Below, piece by piece: positions 10,401 through 22,008 of a DNA stretch of 64,000 nucleotides. Each line of letters begins with the position of its first letter. The stretch's first letter is position 1. The stretch lies in the NCBI GenBank assembly GCA_949130495.1, contig OX422217.1:571178606-571242605 (forward strand), given 5' to 3'. Origin of the DNA: Sambucus nigra. Lineage: Eukaryota > Streptophyta > Magnoliopsida > Dipsacales > Adoxaceae. Made by a program: the position numbers and the translations under genes. The notes below the pieces were generated by a model. It was not told where the DNA came from. It did not search any database and saw only the letters and a program-made list of their open reading frames with translations.

Positions 10401-13400
10401 AAAGATAAAAAGGCCTTCGTTGTTCATGTTGCTCTCAAAGCACACAATACCTCACAGTGGTATTTTGATAGTGGGTGCTCCAGACATATGACAGGTGATG
10501 CCTCATTTTTTACGACTCTTGAGGATTATCAGGATGGCAGAGTCACCTTTGGAGATGGGAGCAAATCTAGCATTATAGGACGTGGTACTATCGAGTTACC
10601 TGGGTTCCCTAAGCTAGAAAATGATTTGTACGTCAAAGGTTTGAAAGCAAACCTTCTCAGCATTTGCCAGCTGTGCGACACTGACTTTGCAGTAAAGTTT
10701 GATCGGGACGCGTGTAAAGTCTACAATCAAGCCAGTAAACTTTTGATGCAAGGGGTGAGTACCGAGGATAATTGCTATGGGACTGAGCCCACGTCCTCAC
10801 TTATCTACAACAGTGCCACGATGACTCCTATGGATCTGTGGCACCTACGTCTAGGTCACATGAACGTTAGAGATCTCAACCGCTTAGCTAAAAAGGACCT
10901 AGTACGTGGCTTACCATCTCTTGGAAAGTCAACTTCGACCGTTTGTGGACCCTGTGAGATGGGAAAACAAATCCGTAGTCCCCATAGGAAGTTGCATTCC
11001 ATTACCACATCTTGTGTTCTTGAGTTGATTCACATGGATCTTATGGGTCCCACTCGCACTGAGAGTCAGGTGGTAAGAGGTACATCCTCGTGATGGTAGA
11101 TGATTTCTCCAGGTACTCCATTGTAGGTTTTCTGAGAGAGAAATCTGATGCTGTAGAATTTTTAACGACCAAGTGTCGTGTCCTGCAAAATCAACACGGT
11201 GTCACTATTAATAGGATGCGTAGTGACAATGGCACTGAATTCATAGAAGCAAAGGTAGCTCTTTACTGTGATAGCCTCGGGATCAAACATGAGTTTTCTG
11301 CCGTGAGAACTCCTCAGCAAAATGGGATTGTTGAGAGAAAGAATAGAACGATCCAAGAAATGGCTAGATCTATGGTTCTAGGTTGTAAAGTTTCTAGGAG
11401 ATTTTGGGCAGAGGCAGTGTCTACTGCATGCCACACGGTGAATAGGGCTTATTTGCGTCCACACACACTTCAGACTTCTTATGAGTTGTGGACTGGCAAG
11501 AAGCCCAACCTGGCATATTTTCGTATTTTTGGGAGTAAATGCTACATCCTACGGGATAGAGAGCAATTAGAAAAGTTTGACTCCTGGAGCGATGAGGGAA
11601 TATTTCTAGGATATTCATCGAATAGCAGAGCGTACTGGGTTTTAACCTGAAGAGCTCTAAGGTTATGGAATCAATAAACGTCACCGTGCAAGATGACAAA
11701 CCTCCGACGGTTATTGATCCTAACCTTTAGTGTGAGGATGAGAATTATTCTGACAACGATTTACCTGTTCCTCTCTCACACTCTGTGGATCCTACTCCTG
11801 CGCTAGGGGACACACCTGCTTGGGTTCGCAAGAGTCATGACCCTTCTGCCATTGTTGGTGATCCCACTCTAGGGGTCAAGACTCGTGCTCAGCTAGAGAA
11901 CGTTATTAGCCATCTTTGCTACACGTCCAAAGTCGAGCCCAAGAACCATAAAGAAGCACTCAACGATGAACACTGGATATCTGCTATGCAGGATGAGTTG
12001 CTTCAGTTTAAAAAGAATAATGCCTGGGAACTAGTCCCCCGACCTAGTGAGACTAATGTGATAGGTACTCGGTGGATTTTTAAGAATAAAATGGATGAAA
12101 ATGGTACCATAATCAGAAATAAGGCTAGGTTGGTCGCTCAAGGCTACACACAGATAGAGGGTGTAGACTTTGGGGAGACATTTGCTCCTGTTGTGAGGCT
12201 TGAGTCCGTCTTCTGCTCGCCATCGCATGTCATCTGCGCTTCAATTTATATCAGATGGATGTCAAGAGTGCCTTTCTTAATGGCATTCTACAGGAGGAGG
12301 TTTATGTGGAACAACCAAAAGGGTTTGAATACCCTCAGCATCCAGAGCACGTCTACTATCTGAGGAAAGCCTTGTATGGTTTGAAGCAAGCACCCCGTGC
12401 TTGGTACGAGAGGCTTACTTCCTATCTCTTAGCTCGTGGCTTCAAGAGAGGGGGAGTAGATATGACGTTGTTCGTCAGTAGAGATGGCGGTGCTATTTCG
12501 GTTGCCCAAGTCTATGTGGACGACATAGTCTTTGGCTCCACATGCTCCCAGCATGCTCACCACTTTGAGGAGGAGATGAAAAGGGAGTTTGAAATGAGCA
12601 TGGTTGGTGAGCTTACATTCTTCCTTGGTCTCCGGGTTCGTCAGCTAGAGGATGGGATGTTCATCTCCCAATCCAAGTATTCTAGAGACCTAGTGAAGAA
12701 ATTTGGTTTAGACTCCACTAAGCATGCACGTACACCTATGAGTACCACTACCAAGCTTAGTAAGGACACTTCAGGCAAGGACGTAGAGCAAACCGTATAT
12801 CGGAGTATGATCGGTAGTCTTCTCTACTTGACTGACAGTCGTCCCGACATCGCCTTTAGTGTTGGAGTCTGTGCGCGATATCAGGCGTCCCCAAAAGAGT
12901 CACATTTACTTTCTCTAAAACGTATTATCAAATACGTGAGTGGGACTCTCTCATACGGTATTTGGTATTCCTTTGATACCGATGACCGTTTGTCCACCTA
13001 TTCGGATGCCGATTGGGTCGGGGATGTAGATGGTTGTAGGAGCACTTCTGGTGGGTGTTTCTATTTTGGTTATGCTCTTGTCTCCTGGCTGAGCAAGAAG
13101 CAAAATTCCATCTCTTTGTCCACTGCGGAGGCTGAGTACATAGCCGCCGGGAGTTGTTGCACACAACTCTTGTGGATGAAGCAAATGCTGAAGGATTATG
13201 GGATTTCACAGGACACCATGACCATTTCCTGTGACAACACGAGCGCGATACACATATCCCGCAATCCAGTTCAACATTCGCGCACCAAGCACATCAGGAT
13301 ATGTGAGCACTTTATTCGTTAGTTAGTTGAGGAGAACACTGTATCCCTGAGTTTTGTTCCCATCGACCGTCAGTTAGCCGACATTTTCACGAAACCTTTA

Positions 13401-13457
13401 GATGCCCTTAAATTTGAGAGTCTTAGGAAGTCTTTGGGGATTTGCACAGTTGACTGA
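10401..13457 (+). pseudogene. Copia-1 Pol: protease, integrase, RT, RNase H
   Basis: Protease at about 10440-10500 (WYFDSGCSRHMTG; active-site D-S-G intact). GAG-pre-integrase and zinc region 10830-11040 (LWHLRLGHMN, CGPCEMGKQ). Integrase core 11073-11480 (VDDFSRYS, SDNGTEF, TPQQNGIVERKNR). RT 11990-12800 with [33 protein letters not shown] and catalytic YVDDI. RNase H 12980-13440 (YSDADWVGD, ISLSTAEAEYIA, then HIRICEHF). The stop TGA is at 13455-13457. Frameshifts occur near 11073, 11640 and 12210, and stops at about 11728 and 13321. All catalytic motifs remain readable, so the damage looks recent. Confidence 0.94.
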
Positions 13458-15003
13458 GGGGTTGGTCTATGTCTAGAATAGGATGTTTCTTCATGTTCAT
13501 ATCATATTCTTCCTATTGCTAGTCTGTTTTATATGTACCATTGCTTAGTTGTACAACTATTTATTTATTCTTTATGCTTTTTATATTTCTTTTAAAAAAA
13601 TACAAAAAGATTTTACTTTAAGAAATTTTTTAAGAAAAGCACAAAAAGATTTTATTTTACTAAAATTTTTGAAAAAAAAAATCCAAAAACATTTCTGTTT
13701 TTGCTCCTTTTATGGATGAGCATTTAAGATAGACAAGTCACAACTTCATTCCATATATCCATGTGACTGTTTGATAGAGATTTGAGAGGCTACATCATTT
13801 CATCCATGTGCTTTACAATGTTTGGAGTCTTTGAGATGTAATTAGTGATATCTTCCTACATGTTTGACTCCTATATCCTTTATTGCACACATGCACGGCT
13901 ATATTGGATTATTGCACTTGTCTATCTCATATTGGCTTGAGTGTTTCCATCTCAATCCTGTCTATACAATGTACAATATGCAATAAAACTTGACACGATT
14001 GGAATGCATGTAAAAACCGTTTTGGTGAGACTGTGTGTTTTTGTATAACGGGGAGGGGCTGCGAAAGGTAATCATCTATCCTTTGCGCAAAAGCCACCGT
14101 TAAAAAAGACCTAAAAAATGGAGGAATTTTAATATCCGAGGTCCAAAGAGGTTAAAAGAGCCTGAAAAAATTTACAGGCAATAAAAAGCACTTCATGCCA
14201 AATATGGACCACTTACGTTTCATCATCAATTCTCCAAAGTTTGAGAATTTAGAATGCCTCTATTCAAAATTATATCCGAGGGAGTTTGGTTGGAGAATCG
14301 TTAAACGGGTTTGCACTTCCTTGAAAGTCCTGAAAAAGCATAAAATCGTTTTGGACGTTGTGAAAATCACATTGAGCTTTGATTTGTTGATTTGATTGAG
14401 TCAATTTCTTATATTGTCATTCTTTTACACCAAAGGACACATTTGAGTCCATTCGCTAGGAGTATCCAATATTCATCGTGCATATATGTCATGTTTGTAT
14501 GCATTAATTTTCCTATCGAATTTGATCACACCACTTCATTTACGCTATCATCGACTTGGTTGTCTTTGTGTTCATTCATGGTGTGATTTTATCCTAGTGA
14601 CACTCCATACTTGATTATTTGATTTATTTCTCTCATTTGTCTATTTGGGGACATCATAAAAAGGGGGAGAATGAATTATCTTATTATGGGGGAGATTTGA
14701 AAGTTTGAGTTTTCTCATAAATTGGTATATATGTCTATCTCATTTCAAACTCGATACGTCACTTGGTATTTTGTCTTTTCTCATGTGTGTAGGTACTACA
14801 TGGATTATCATTGGATTGCACACCCTGATGAGAAAAGTGTTAAGATTCCTGAAGAGTTGAAGAGCAAACGTTGAAGTCTTATTCAATTGTATCTTTCCAG
14901 TTTTGGGTTCATGGAAGGGTAGATTTGTATAGGCATCTTTAGTTGTTTGATAATTTGGATGTTTATTTTTATGTATGTACCGGCATAGACATAGGGGGAG
15001 ATT
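13458..15003 (+). other. Copia-1 3' untranslated region and polypurine tracts
   Basis: AT-rich, no convincing env-like or other ORF; small frames at 14195-14395 and 14392-14586 have no recognisable domain. Two purine tracts, AAAAAGGGGGAGAATGAA near 14657 and ATAGGGGGAGATT at 14992-15004, resemble polypurine tracts; only the second abuts the LTR. The same layout, with related sequence, recurs in Copia-4 at 62300-63779. Confidence 0.8.
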
Positions 15004-15835
15004 TGTAAGGACATTTTTGTCCATTATCAATTTTTTATGTCGCACGCCATTACACCGTTGAAGAAATTCAAGATTCATACAGTCATCAACGAATCCGAAT
15101 ATCAAAAGAAGAAGAGGAATCAAAGTCTGACAGGCCGGATCGCTCCCTCCAGAATAAACGAACCGATCCGCCTGCGGATCGGTTCGCCTCAAACCCGTAC
15201 CGGTCCGCCTGCTGAAAGCCAGTATACCCCGTACCAATTACGAACCGAATATGCCAAATATAAAAAGAACCGGTCCACCTGGGATAAACACAAACAGATC
15301 GTGCAGAGATTTTTTAGGCCCAGGACTCCTTTTATAAACCCACTACGGAAAGTGGTTTTCTAAGACTTCCATACACGATTTTCAGAGTACAAAAAACTCT
15401 AAGTCTTCACCTATTGAGCCCTAGACTCTAGGTTTTTGATTCACACAAATTTCCAAACATTTGTGAATCTCTTTGCAACCCAGGAACACACTTTTACTGT
15501 TCATATCATTGTGGAGAAGACCGTTCTTCTTCTTCATTGCAGCCCTACTGGAAAGGGATAACTCTAGCCGCCGACTACAGAATCCGACACCTGAGGGTAA
15601 TTCTTAGTCACTTGTATTTTCATTGTAATTCGAAAATTGTACAGTTACAATATTATAATGGAAATAAATGGTTTTACCCCTTTGGGGGATTTTTCCTCAC
15701 AAGCATGTGTTTGAGTGTTCTTTCTTAGTTCATTATCTTATTCAATCACATACTGTTGCATGTTTGGGGTTTGTTTGAGTTAAAAGGTGTTTAATATATA
15801 ATTTGCCCATTTGAACGCAAGCACATACGTTCTCA
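15004..15835 (+). repeat. Copia-1 3' LTR
   Basis: 832 bp, preceded by a polypurine tract and followed by the TSD CTCTC. Its palindrome array is more decayed than in the 5' copy but carries one extra unit. Confidence 0.95.
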
Positions 15836-15840
15836 CTCTC

Positions 15841-18060
15841 CGATGGTCAACTTTCATGAGATGACATGTGGCATATTTTGAGACAAACTATGTTATGTCT
15901 CGCTTCATTCCTGCCCACCAATACTGCCTCCTCATATCCTGGTACATTTTATATCCACCGAGATGTACCGCAAATTTTGAACCATGGGACTCTGTCATAA
16001 CAGTGTGCCTCAACTCCTTATCCTCTGGCACAATTAACCTCCCATTTAAGTTTAGGACTCCTTCCGAGCTGATTGAGTAACCCTCCTCTCCCTCAGCTAA
16101 CAATTGGCGTACCATATCCTGGAAAATCTGATCTTTCGCCTAATCCCTCACCACTCACATAATGATCTCATGTGTGATGGATAAAGCTGACATGCAGGCC
16201 CTGGATATATCTTCTTCGTATCAAAGCTCTCCCCACTTCACCTTCCAGACTTTTGATATATCCCCAGTTGGTCTTCAGCTCAATGCGTCTGCCATCACAT
16301 TAGCCCTGCTATGATGATACTGAATATCAAACTGGTAGTCTTTCACGAATTCTAGCCACCGCCTCTGCCTCATATTCAGATCCTTCTGTGTGAAGAGATA
16401 CTGGAGTGACTTGTGATCCGTGAAGAAAGTGAACTTCTCTCCCAGAAGATAATGTCTCCATATCCTCAAAGAAAAAATGGCTGCTGTTATCTCTAGGTTG
16501 TGAGTGGGGTAATTCCTCTCGTGGGGATTTAGCTTTCTAGACGCATAAGCTATAGCCCTTTTCTCATGCTGAAGCACACCCCCAAGTCCCTGTAAGGATG
16601 CATTAGTGTAAACCTGATACTCTAGTCCTCCCTTCGGTAAAGCAAGTATGGTTGCAGATGTCAACTTGTCCTTCAGCTCGTCGAAAGCTAATTGACAATG
16701 ATATCTCCAAGTGAAAGGCATCTCTTTCCGGGTCAAATTCGTCAAAAGGCCAGTAATCTTTGAGAATCCTTTAATGAACTGCCTGTAATAACCTACCAAC
16801 CCCAAAAAATTGCGCACTTGATTCGGTGTTGTGGGCTGTCCCCACTCCCTCACCAACGACACCTTGCTTGGATCCACCGCAATAACCCAGTCTGACACCA
16901 CGTGCACTAGAAACTGTACCTCCCGCAGCCAAAATCCACACTTCCCAAATTTGGTATAAAGCTGGTGATCCTGTAGTGTCTGTAGAACCATACGCAGATG
17001 CTCTGCGTACTTCTCCTCGGTGCGCGAGTAGATCAGGATGTCATCAATGAACACGATGACAAACTAGTCGAGATACTCCCTGAAAATCCTATTAGTGAAG
17101 TTCATGAACACTGCTGGTGCATTGGTGAGCCCGAATGGCATCACCCTAAACTCGTAAGATCCATACCGTGACAGGAAAGCAGTCTTAGGAACATTCTCCT
17201 CTAGGATACACAGTTGATGATACCCTGACCTCAAGTCAACCTTGGAGAAGTAAGACTCCCCTCTCAACTGGTCAAATAAATCATCAATCCAAGGCAACGG
17301 ATACTTATTCCTTATTGTCACCTTGTTTATCTCCCTATAGTCCATGCATAACCGAAGTGAACCATCCCTCTTATTTACAAACAACACCGATGCACCCCAC
17401 GGTGATGTACTCCGCCGAATGAAACCCTGACCCAGGAGTTGCTGAATCTGCTCTCTCAACTCACGCATATGAAGGGGCCATACGGTAAGGTTCTAGAGCA
17501 ATCGGCCTCGTCCCTGGTACTAAATCGATTACAAACTCAATTTCCCTACTGGGTGGCAACCCTGGTATTTCCTGGAATACATCCTTTAAGTCCCTCACTA
17601 TCGAGATTGAATACAAAGGGACTACCACATCCTATGAGGTTTCCTCCTCGATATAATACAAGTGTGTGAGTGACCCCCCGTCAGGTAGCGGCATCGCTAT
17701 TAGGAACATTTCCTGTCCAAGAATGGAGAATACGACTTTCCTCTCGTAACAATCCATATTCTCCCGATAACCTGCTAACCAATACATACCTAGGATGACA
17801 TCGTACCCCTCCATATCTAACACTAAGAGGGATGCTACTAAACTAAGTCTCCCAATTAAAATTTCCACCCCTAAAAAAACCGAGTGAATTACTACCCCGT
17901 TGTCTACTGGCGACACTACACACATACGAAGACTACCCGCGGTCTCTAATAAACCGTACCATTTAGAAAATTTACATTTAATAAATGAATGAGATGCTTG
18001 AGTATCAAAAAGTATACTACCCTCATGACCATGGATGAGAAACATACCCTCAACCACTGG
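15841..18060 (-). pseudogene. Gypsy-1 pol, proximal part: protease, RT, RNase H, integrase zinc domain
   Basis: Protease at 18057-17632 reads ILFDTQASHSFI; the aspartate is kept but the usual DTGA glycine is replaced by Q. RT spans 17468-16920: [37 protein letters not shown] and catalytic FIDD. A stop after REYLD at about 17067 fits a CAG-to-TAG change. RNase H spans about 16620-16290 ([16 protein letters not shown], then a stop). The integrase HHCC domain is at 16115-15841 (HLGGYKMYQDMRRQYWW, then a stop, then CxxC). It continues across Copia-1 into 7443. Confidence 0.9.
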
Positions 18061-18602
18061 CGGTGCCTGCTGTACTGGAGGATTGGGAACATCCGGGACG
18101 TTGTAAATGCGCCCATAGTGAATTTGCCACTGCTATTGTGGGGCTGGTGGAGCCGGTGCTGCTAGCGGCATCTGACCCTGCTGCCCCTGTTGGGCACCCT
18201 GCTGTTGGCCTCTGACCCTCTGCGGGCACTCCCTCTTGAAGTGTCCTGCCTGGCCACAAACAAAGCACCGTCTATGACCGTCCCTGTCGTTGGCCCTATT
18301 GTCCCTGACGTGGCTGACCCTGTGGGACTCCCCCATTATTCCCTTCGCCCTGACGGCCCTGAGGAACCTGCTGCTACTGATTTGGGCTCGGCTGGCCCTT
18401 CCTGAATCCTTGTCCTCCCGGTCGAAACCCACCAGGGCTCAATTTTGTAGGATGATTCCCTTGTTGACTACTAGTCTGCTGCTGAGCACCACTTGTGTCA
18501 CTACCAATAACTGCCTTGCCGTGCTGGCTCGGCTCCCCTACCCTCTTGCTCCCATTAGCATGGAAGCGATGATCCTGGCAATGTACAAGAGCGGCATTAA
18601 TG
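18061..18602 (-). pseudogene. Gypsy-1 Gag, C-terminal part with zinc knuckle
   Basis: Continues the Gag frame interrupted by Copia-2: VINAALVHCQDHRF follows on from the N-terminal part across the TSD. A Q- and G-rich linker leads to one CCHC knuckle, CFVCGQAGHFKRECP (about 18265-18220). A frameshift near 18380-18430 separates linker and knuckle frames. Chromovirus Gag normally has one such knuckle. Confidence 0.85.
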
Positions 18603-18607
18603 ACATC

Positions 18608-20241
18608 TGTAAAACCCCGGAGGCTAGATTTTCCCAATTAAAACTAAATTAATAATTTCCTTAGATGATGCGGAAGCGTTGAATGATGGTTCAATAAAAA
18701 CAACAAATTAATGAATATATACACTTAAACCAATTAATTAATCCAAGCCCTAGAATTTGCCTAAGTAAATATTAACAATATTCCAAATGTTAGGCCAAAT
18801 CAATTTTAGCAAATGACTTGAATTAACTACACAATTACCCAATATTTAATTTAGTCCCAAATTAAATGAGTGTGATGATTTAAACTGAATTTTATCTTGA
18901 ATTATGCTAAGCATGCATTCTACGTTATTTAAGCAAGATAAAATAAACCAATCACACTACGCCGCGATGTACGAGGAAAAACCCAAGACGGGAAACAACC
19001 TCGGACGGCCCCAGCCACAAATCCACTAGATATGGAATTACAATTACAAGACAGATAGACTTACAACGCACGACTCGATCCCTCTCAAGCCTCGACGCTT
19101 CTTCTTGTAGACACCTCTTCCTAGCGGATAACCTCGGAACACCACCGCGGTCTCGGAATCCACCGATAGGACTTTATATGGTCACCGTCACCCGAGCATG
19201 GAGCCTTTCTCCGTGTGGGTAAATCATCATAAAAACACTTCTTCTTTCTTTGTGGGTGGTAGAAGCAAAACCCAAAACTTCTCTTCAATTCGGTGTAGAG
19301 AAACCGGTGCCAAACTCCAAGAAATTGATATGTATATAGGTGAACTTGGATAAACAATATTTGGGTGTAAACACTAGAGTGATATATATGAATTTCTCTT
19401 TGAAAATTAACACTCAAAACATGAACATTTTCCTAAAACCATTTTGCTCTCAAACTCTCTCTAAGAGTTAAACTAGATTGGAAAAGTTGGAAAAAGTTGG
19501 TTTGGAAAATGTCATTCCCGCACATATTAAAGTCTGAAAAAGTTGGTTAAAAACCAAGTGGGGAAGTGGGTGCAAAACTGCCAAGAAACTGCCAAAAACT
19601 ACTCCCGCCTGGCATCTCGTTCGAACGACATTTCGTTCGAATGAAATCTCGTTCGAACGAAATCTCGTTCGAACGAGACTTCTAACGACGTTCCAGTTTG
19701 AACTCGTTAGAATCTCGTTGGAAATCTCGTTAGAACGAACAATCTCGTTCGAACGACATTTCGAACGACAGACCAGTATACTTTGGTGGGAACTCGTTGG
19801 CAGGTTCGTTCGAATGACATTTTCGTTCGAACGACAATCTCGTTCGAACGACTCTATCGAACGAAAAACCAGAAAGTTTGGAAAATTCGATTTTAGCCCA
19901 GAAAACTTTATAAACTTATTTTAAAGTTTTATTTAATTCTTTCTGAAAATTAAAACTAAGTTTTTACAAAACCTAACACCCAATAAACTTTGTTCCAAGC
20001 TCCTATATATATAATATTGCATTCATACCTTGGGAGCATGGAACTATGGTTGATGACGTAGAAACGAGGCACGCAAACCGGCACATTTGATGAAGCTTTA
20101 TACTCTTTGCCGCTACGTCTTCAACAAACACTTCATAGGCTTGAGAATATTACAATTAAATACTATCCTATGAATAATTGTTTTTGTCCAGAATTGAGCC
20201 AAAACTATATATGGACTCAATTGGAAATTTGTGTCCTTACA
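18608..20241 (-). repeat. Copia-2 3' LTR
   Basis: 1634 bp. Begins TGTAAAACCCCGGAGG and ends GTGTCCTTACA in plus coordinates. Contains six exact copies of TCGTTCGAACGA (19617, 19649, 19665, 19745, 19823, 19840). Few differences from the 5' copy are visible, suggesting a fairly recent insertion. Confidence 0.95.
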
Positions 20242-22008
20242 AATCTCCCCCTTTGGCTATTCCGGGACAAAAACCAAACAAAAAAATCCTAAAGGGACGT
20301 CAAGCTCTACTAGACTCAAAACATAACCCACCCAAACTTGACTCAACCCAAGGATCAAACGCTTTGCCGTTTAAACAATGCCGCTTTAGAATAAATCCTG
20401 CACACTTAAGCAAACTCATCAAATGCATAGGGAATATCAAAGTATTAAATGAAATTAATTAATTACTCCCCCTAAATTAATTCTCCCCTTTATCAAACAC
20501 ATGACCTACTTAGAAAGACGTCTCCCCCTAAGATACGATAATAATAGGATTAGATAAATCTCCCCCAAACTAAGATACGATAATAATAGGATTAGATACC
20601 ATTTCTCCCCCTATCATCATTCTCCCCCTTTTTGTTCAGGAATAGGCAAAGGATAAAGAACTGATAAACATAAAAGCATGATGAAGCTTAAAGTGATAAG
20701 ACATTAAAGCATATGGGCAATTAAAACCAAGGCAAAGACAAACAAATATCATATATATATATACTATAAATATACCAATAAGTACTTGCATATATAAATT
20801 GATATAAACTCACACATGACACAAAATACAATAAGTTTGCACACTCGTATGGCAAAAATGTGTCATATGGAAATGGAAGTGTAGGGGTGTGAACTAGCAA
20901 CAATTAAATTTATACCCAAACACTTAAGAAATGTTCACGGAGTTCTCATTTGATTGCAAACTTCATCACAGTTAAATATAACCTCATGTGACAATATAGA
21001 TTGAACTCACTGAACAAACATACACAATGCATACAAGCCTAGCATGATGATGATTCTACAAACCACATAGAGTCATGACATTAAAGACAACTAGGATAAA
21101 CGGACATTGTGCAAACCGTTTATATACCATCCAATTCTCCCTCAATAAGCATATATATTCTTTAGCTTTTGAATGAATATATCAAACAAACATAGGCCTT
21201 GGCAATTGTTTTCCTTTTAATGCCAAATATTCTGTTTTTAGGCCTTTGGATCACGTATTTCTTTTAGATCCAATAAACGGTGGCTTGCTATCGCAAAGGA
21301 TTTAATTCATCCTTTCGGAGCCCTTCCCCGTGCACATTTTATTTATCATGTTTTCATTTTCACACAAATCTCACATGCAACGGATTTTGACATGCACTAG
21401 TCCTCCTAGGTCATAGATATGTAGATGACTAGATTGGTAGGAGAACATCTCAAAAAGCTCAAATATAACATGTGACATTAATATTTCAAAAGAGCTCGTG
21501 CATGTGTGAAGAGAGGCATATAAAAATAGAATCCATTCAAACAATACAAAATCCAACTACTCCATATAAAACATGGTAAAGAACATTTTAAGGATTGAAA
21601 ATCTAAACCAAAAGATCTAGCCACGTGGGAGCGTAAAAGATGGGATTCAAACATAAATATATGCCACATAAAGTGTGTCAAACAAAAATACACACAAAAA
21701 AAATCTTTTTGAGGTTTTGACCTTTTTAACCAAAAATAAATATTTACTCAAAAGGACAAAAAAAAATCATTTGTATTTTTCATTAAGCTTAAATGAAGTA
21801 AATAAAACACAAATGATACACAAAAATCTTTTCATATTTTTCAATAAATTCAAACACACAATATAATACAAAAAGATAAACAAGTCATAAATTCTAGCAT
21901 GTGATATGAAATAAGGCAATGACTAGAAAATGACTAAACAAGCATACATTTAGCATGTGAATATAACATGAAGTATAAAAAGCTAAAGTATGCAAAACAC
22001 TGACACAT
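20242..22008 (-). other. Copia-2 noncoding 3' region rich in polypurine-like tracts
   Basis: The region between the gag stop and the 3' LTR has no supported ORF. Besides the LTR-adjacent tract, the minus strand carries several GGGGGAGA or TAGGGGGAGA words between about 20462 and 20640. The same cluster occurs in Copia-3 at about 37668-37812. These could be extra plus-strand primer sites; that is inference. Confidence 0.75.

Larger units (their letters stand above)
7449..15835 (+). mobile_element. Copia-1: full-length Ty1/Copia retrotransposon with gag and pol
   Basis: LTRs at 7449-8262 and 15004-15835 start TGTAAGGACATTTTTGTCC and end CGTTCTCA. A perfect TSD CTCTC flanks them (7444-7448, 15836-15840). 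An initiator-Met PBS follows the 5' LTR and a GGGGGAGATT polypurine tract precedes the 3' LTR. Domain order is gag, protease, integrase, RT, RNase H, the Copia order. The long 3' untranslated region and large Gag with a coiled coil recall the SIRE/Maximus group; that lineage call is tentative. It inserted into the integrase of Gypsy-1 in the opposite orientation. A handful of stops and three frameshifts inactivate it. Confidence 0.95.

Noticed and set aside
13458..15003. Env-like ORF after Copia-1 pol, as in SIRE-type elements
   Set aside because: Only frames of about 65 residues without signal peptide or membrane pattern; the region is AT-rich noncoding.
19617..19865. Possible CRISPR-like or satellite array
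   Set aside because: Units are short palindromes with irregular spacers of a few bases, in a plant LTR; not a CRISPR and not a true tandem satellite.
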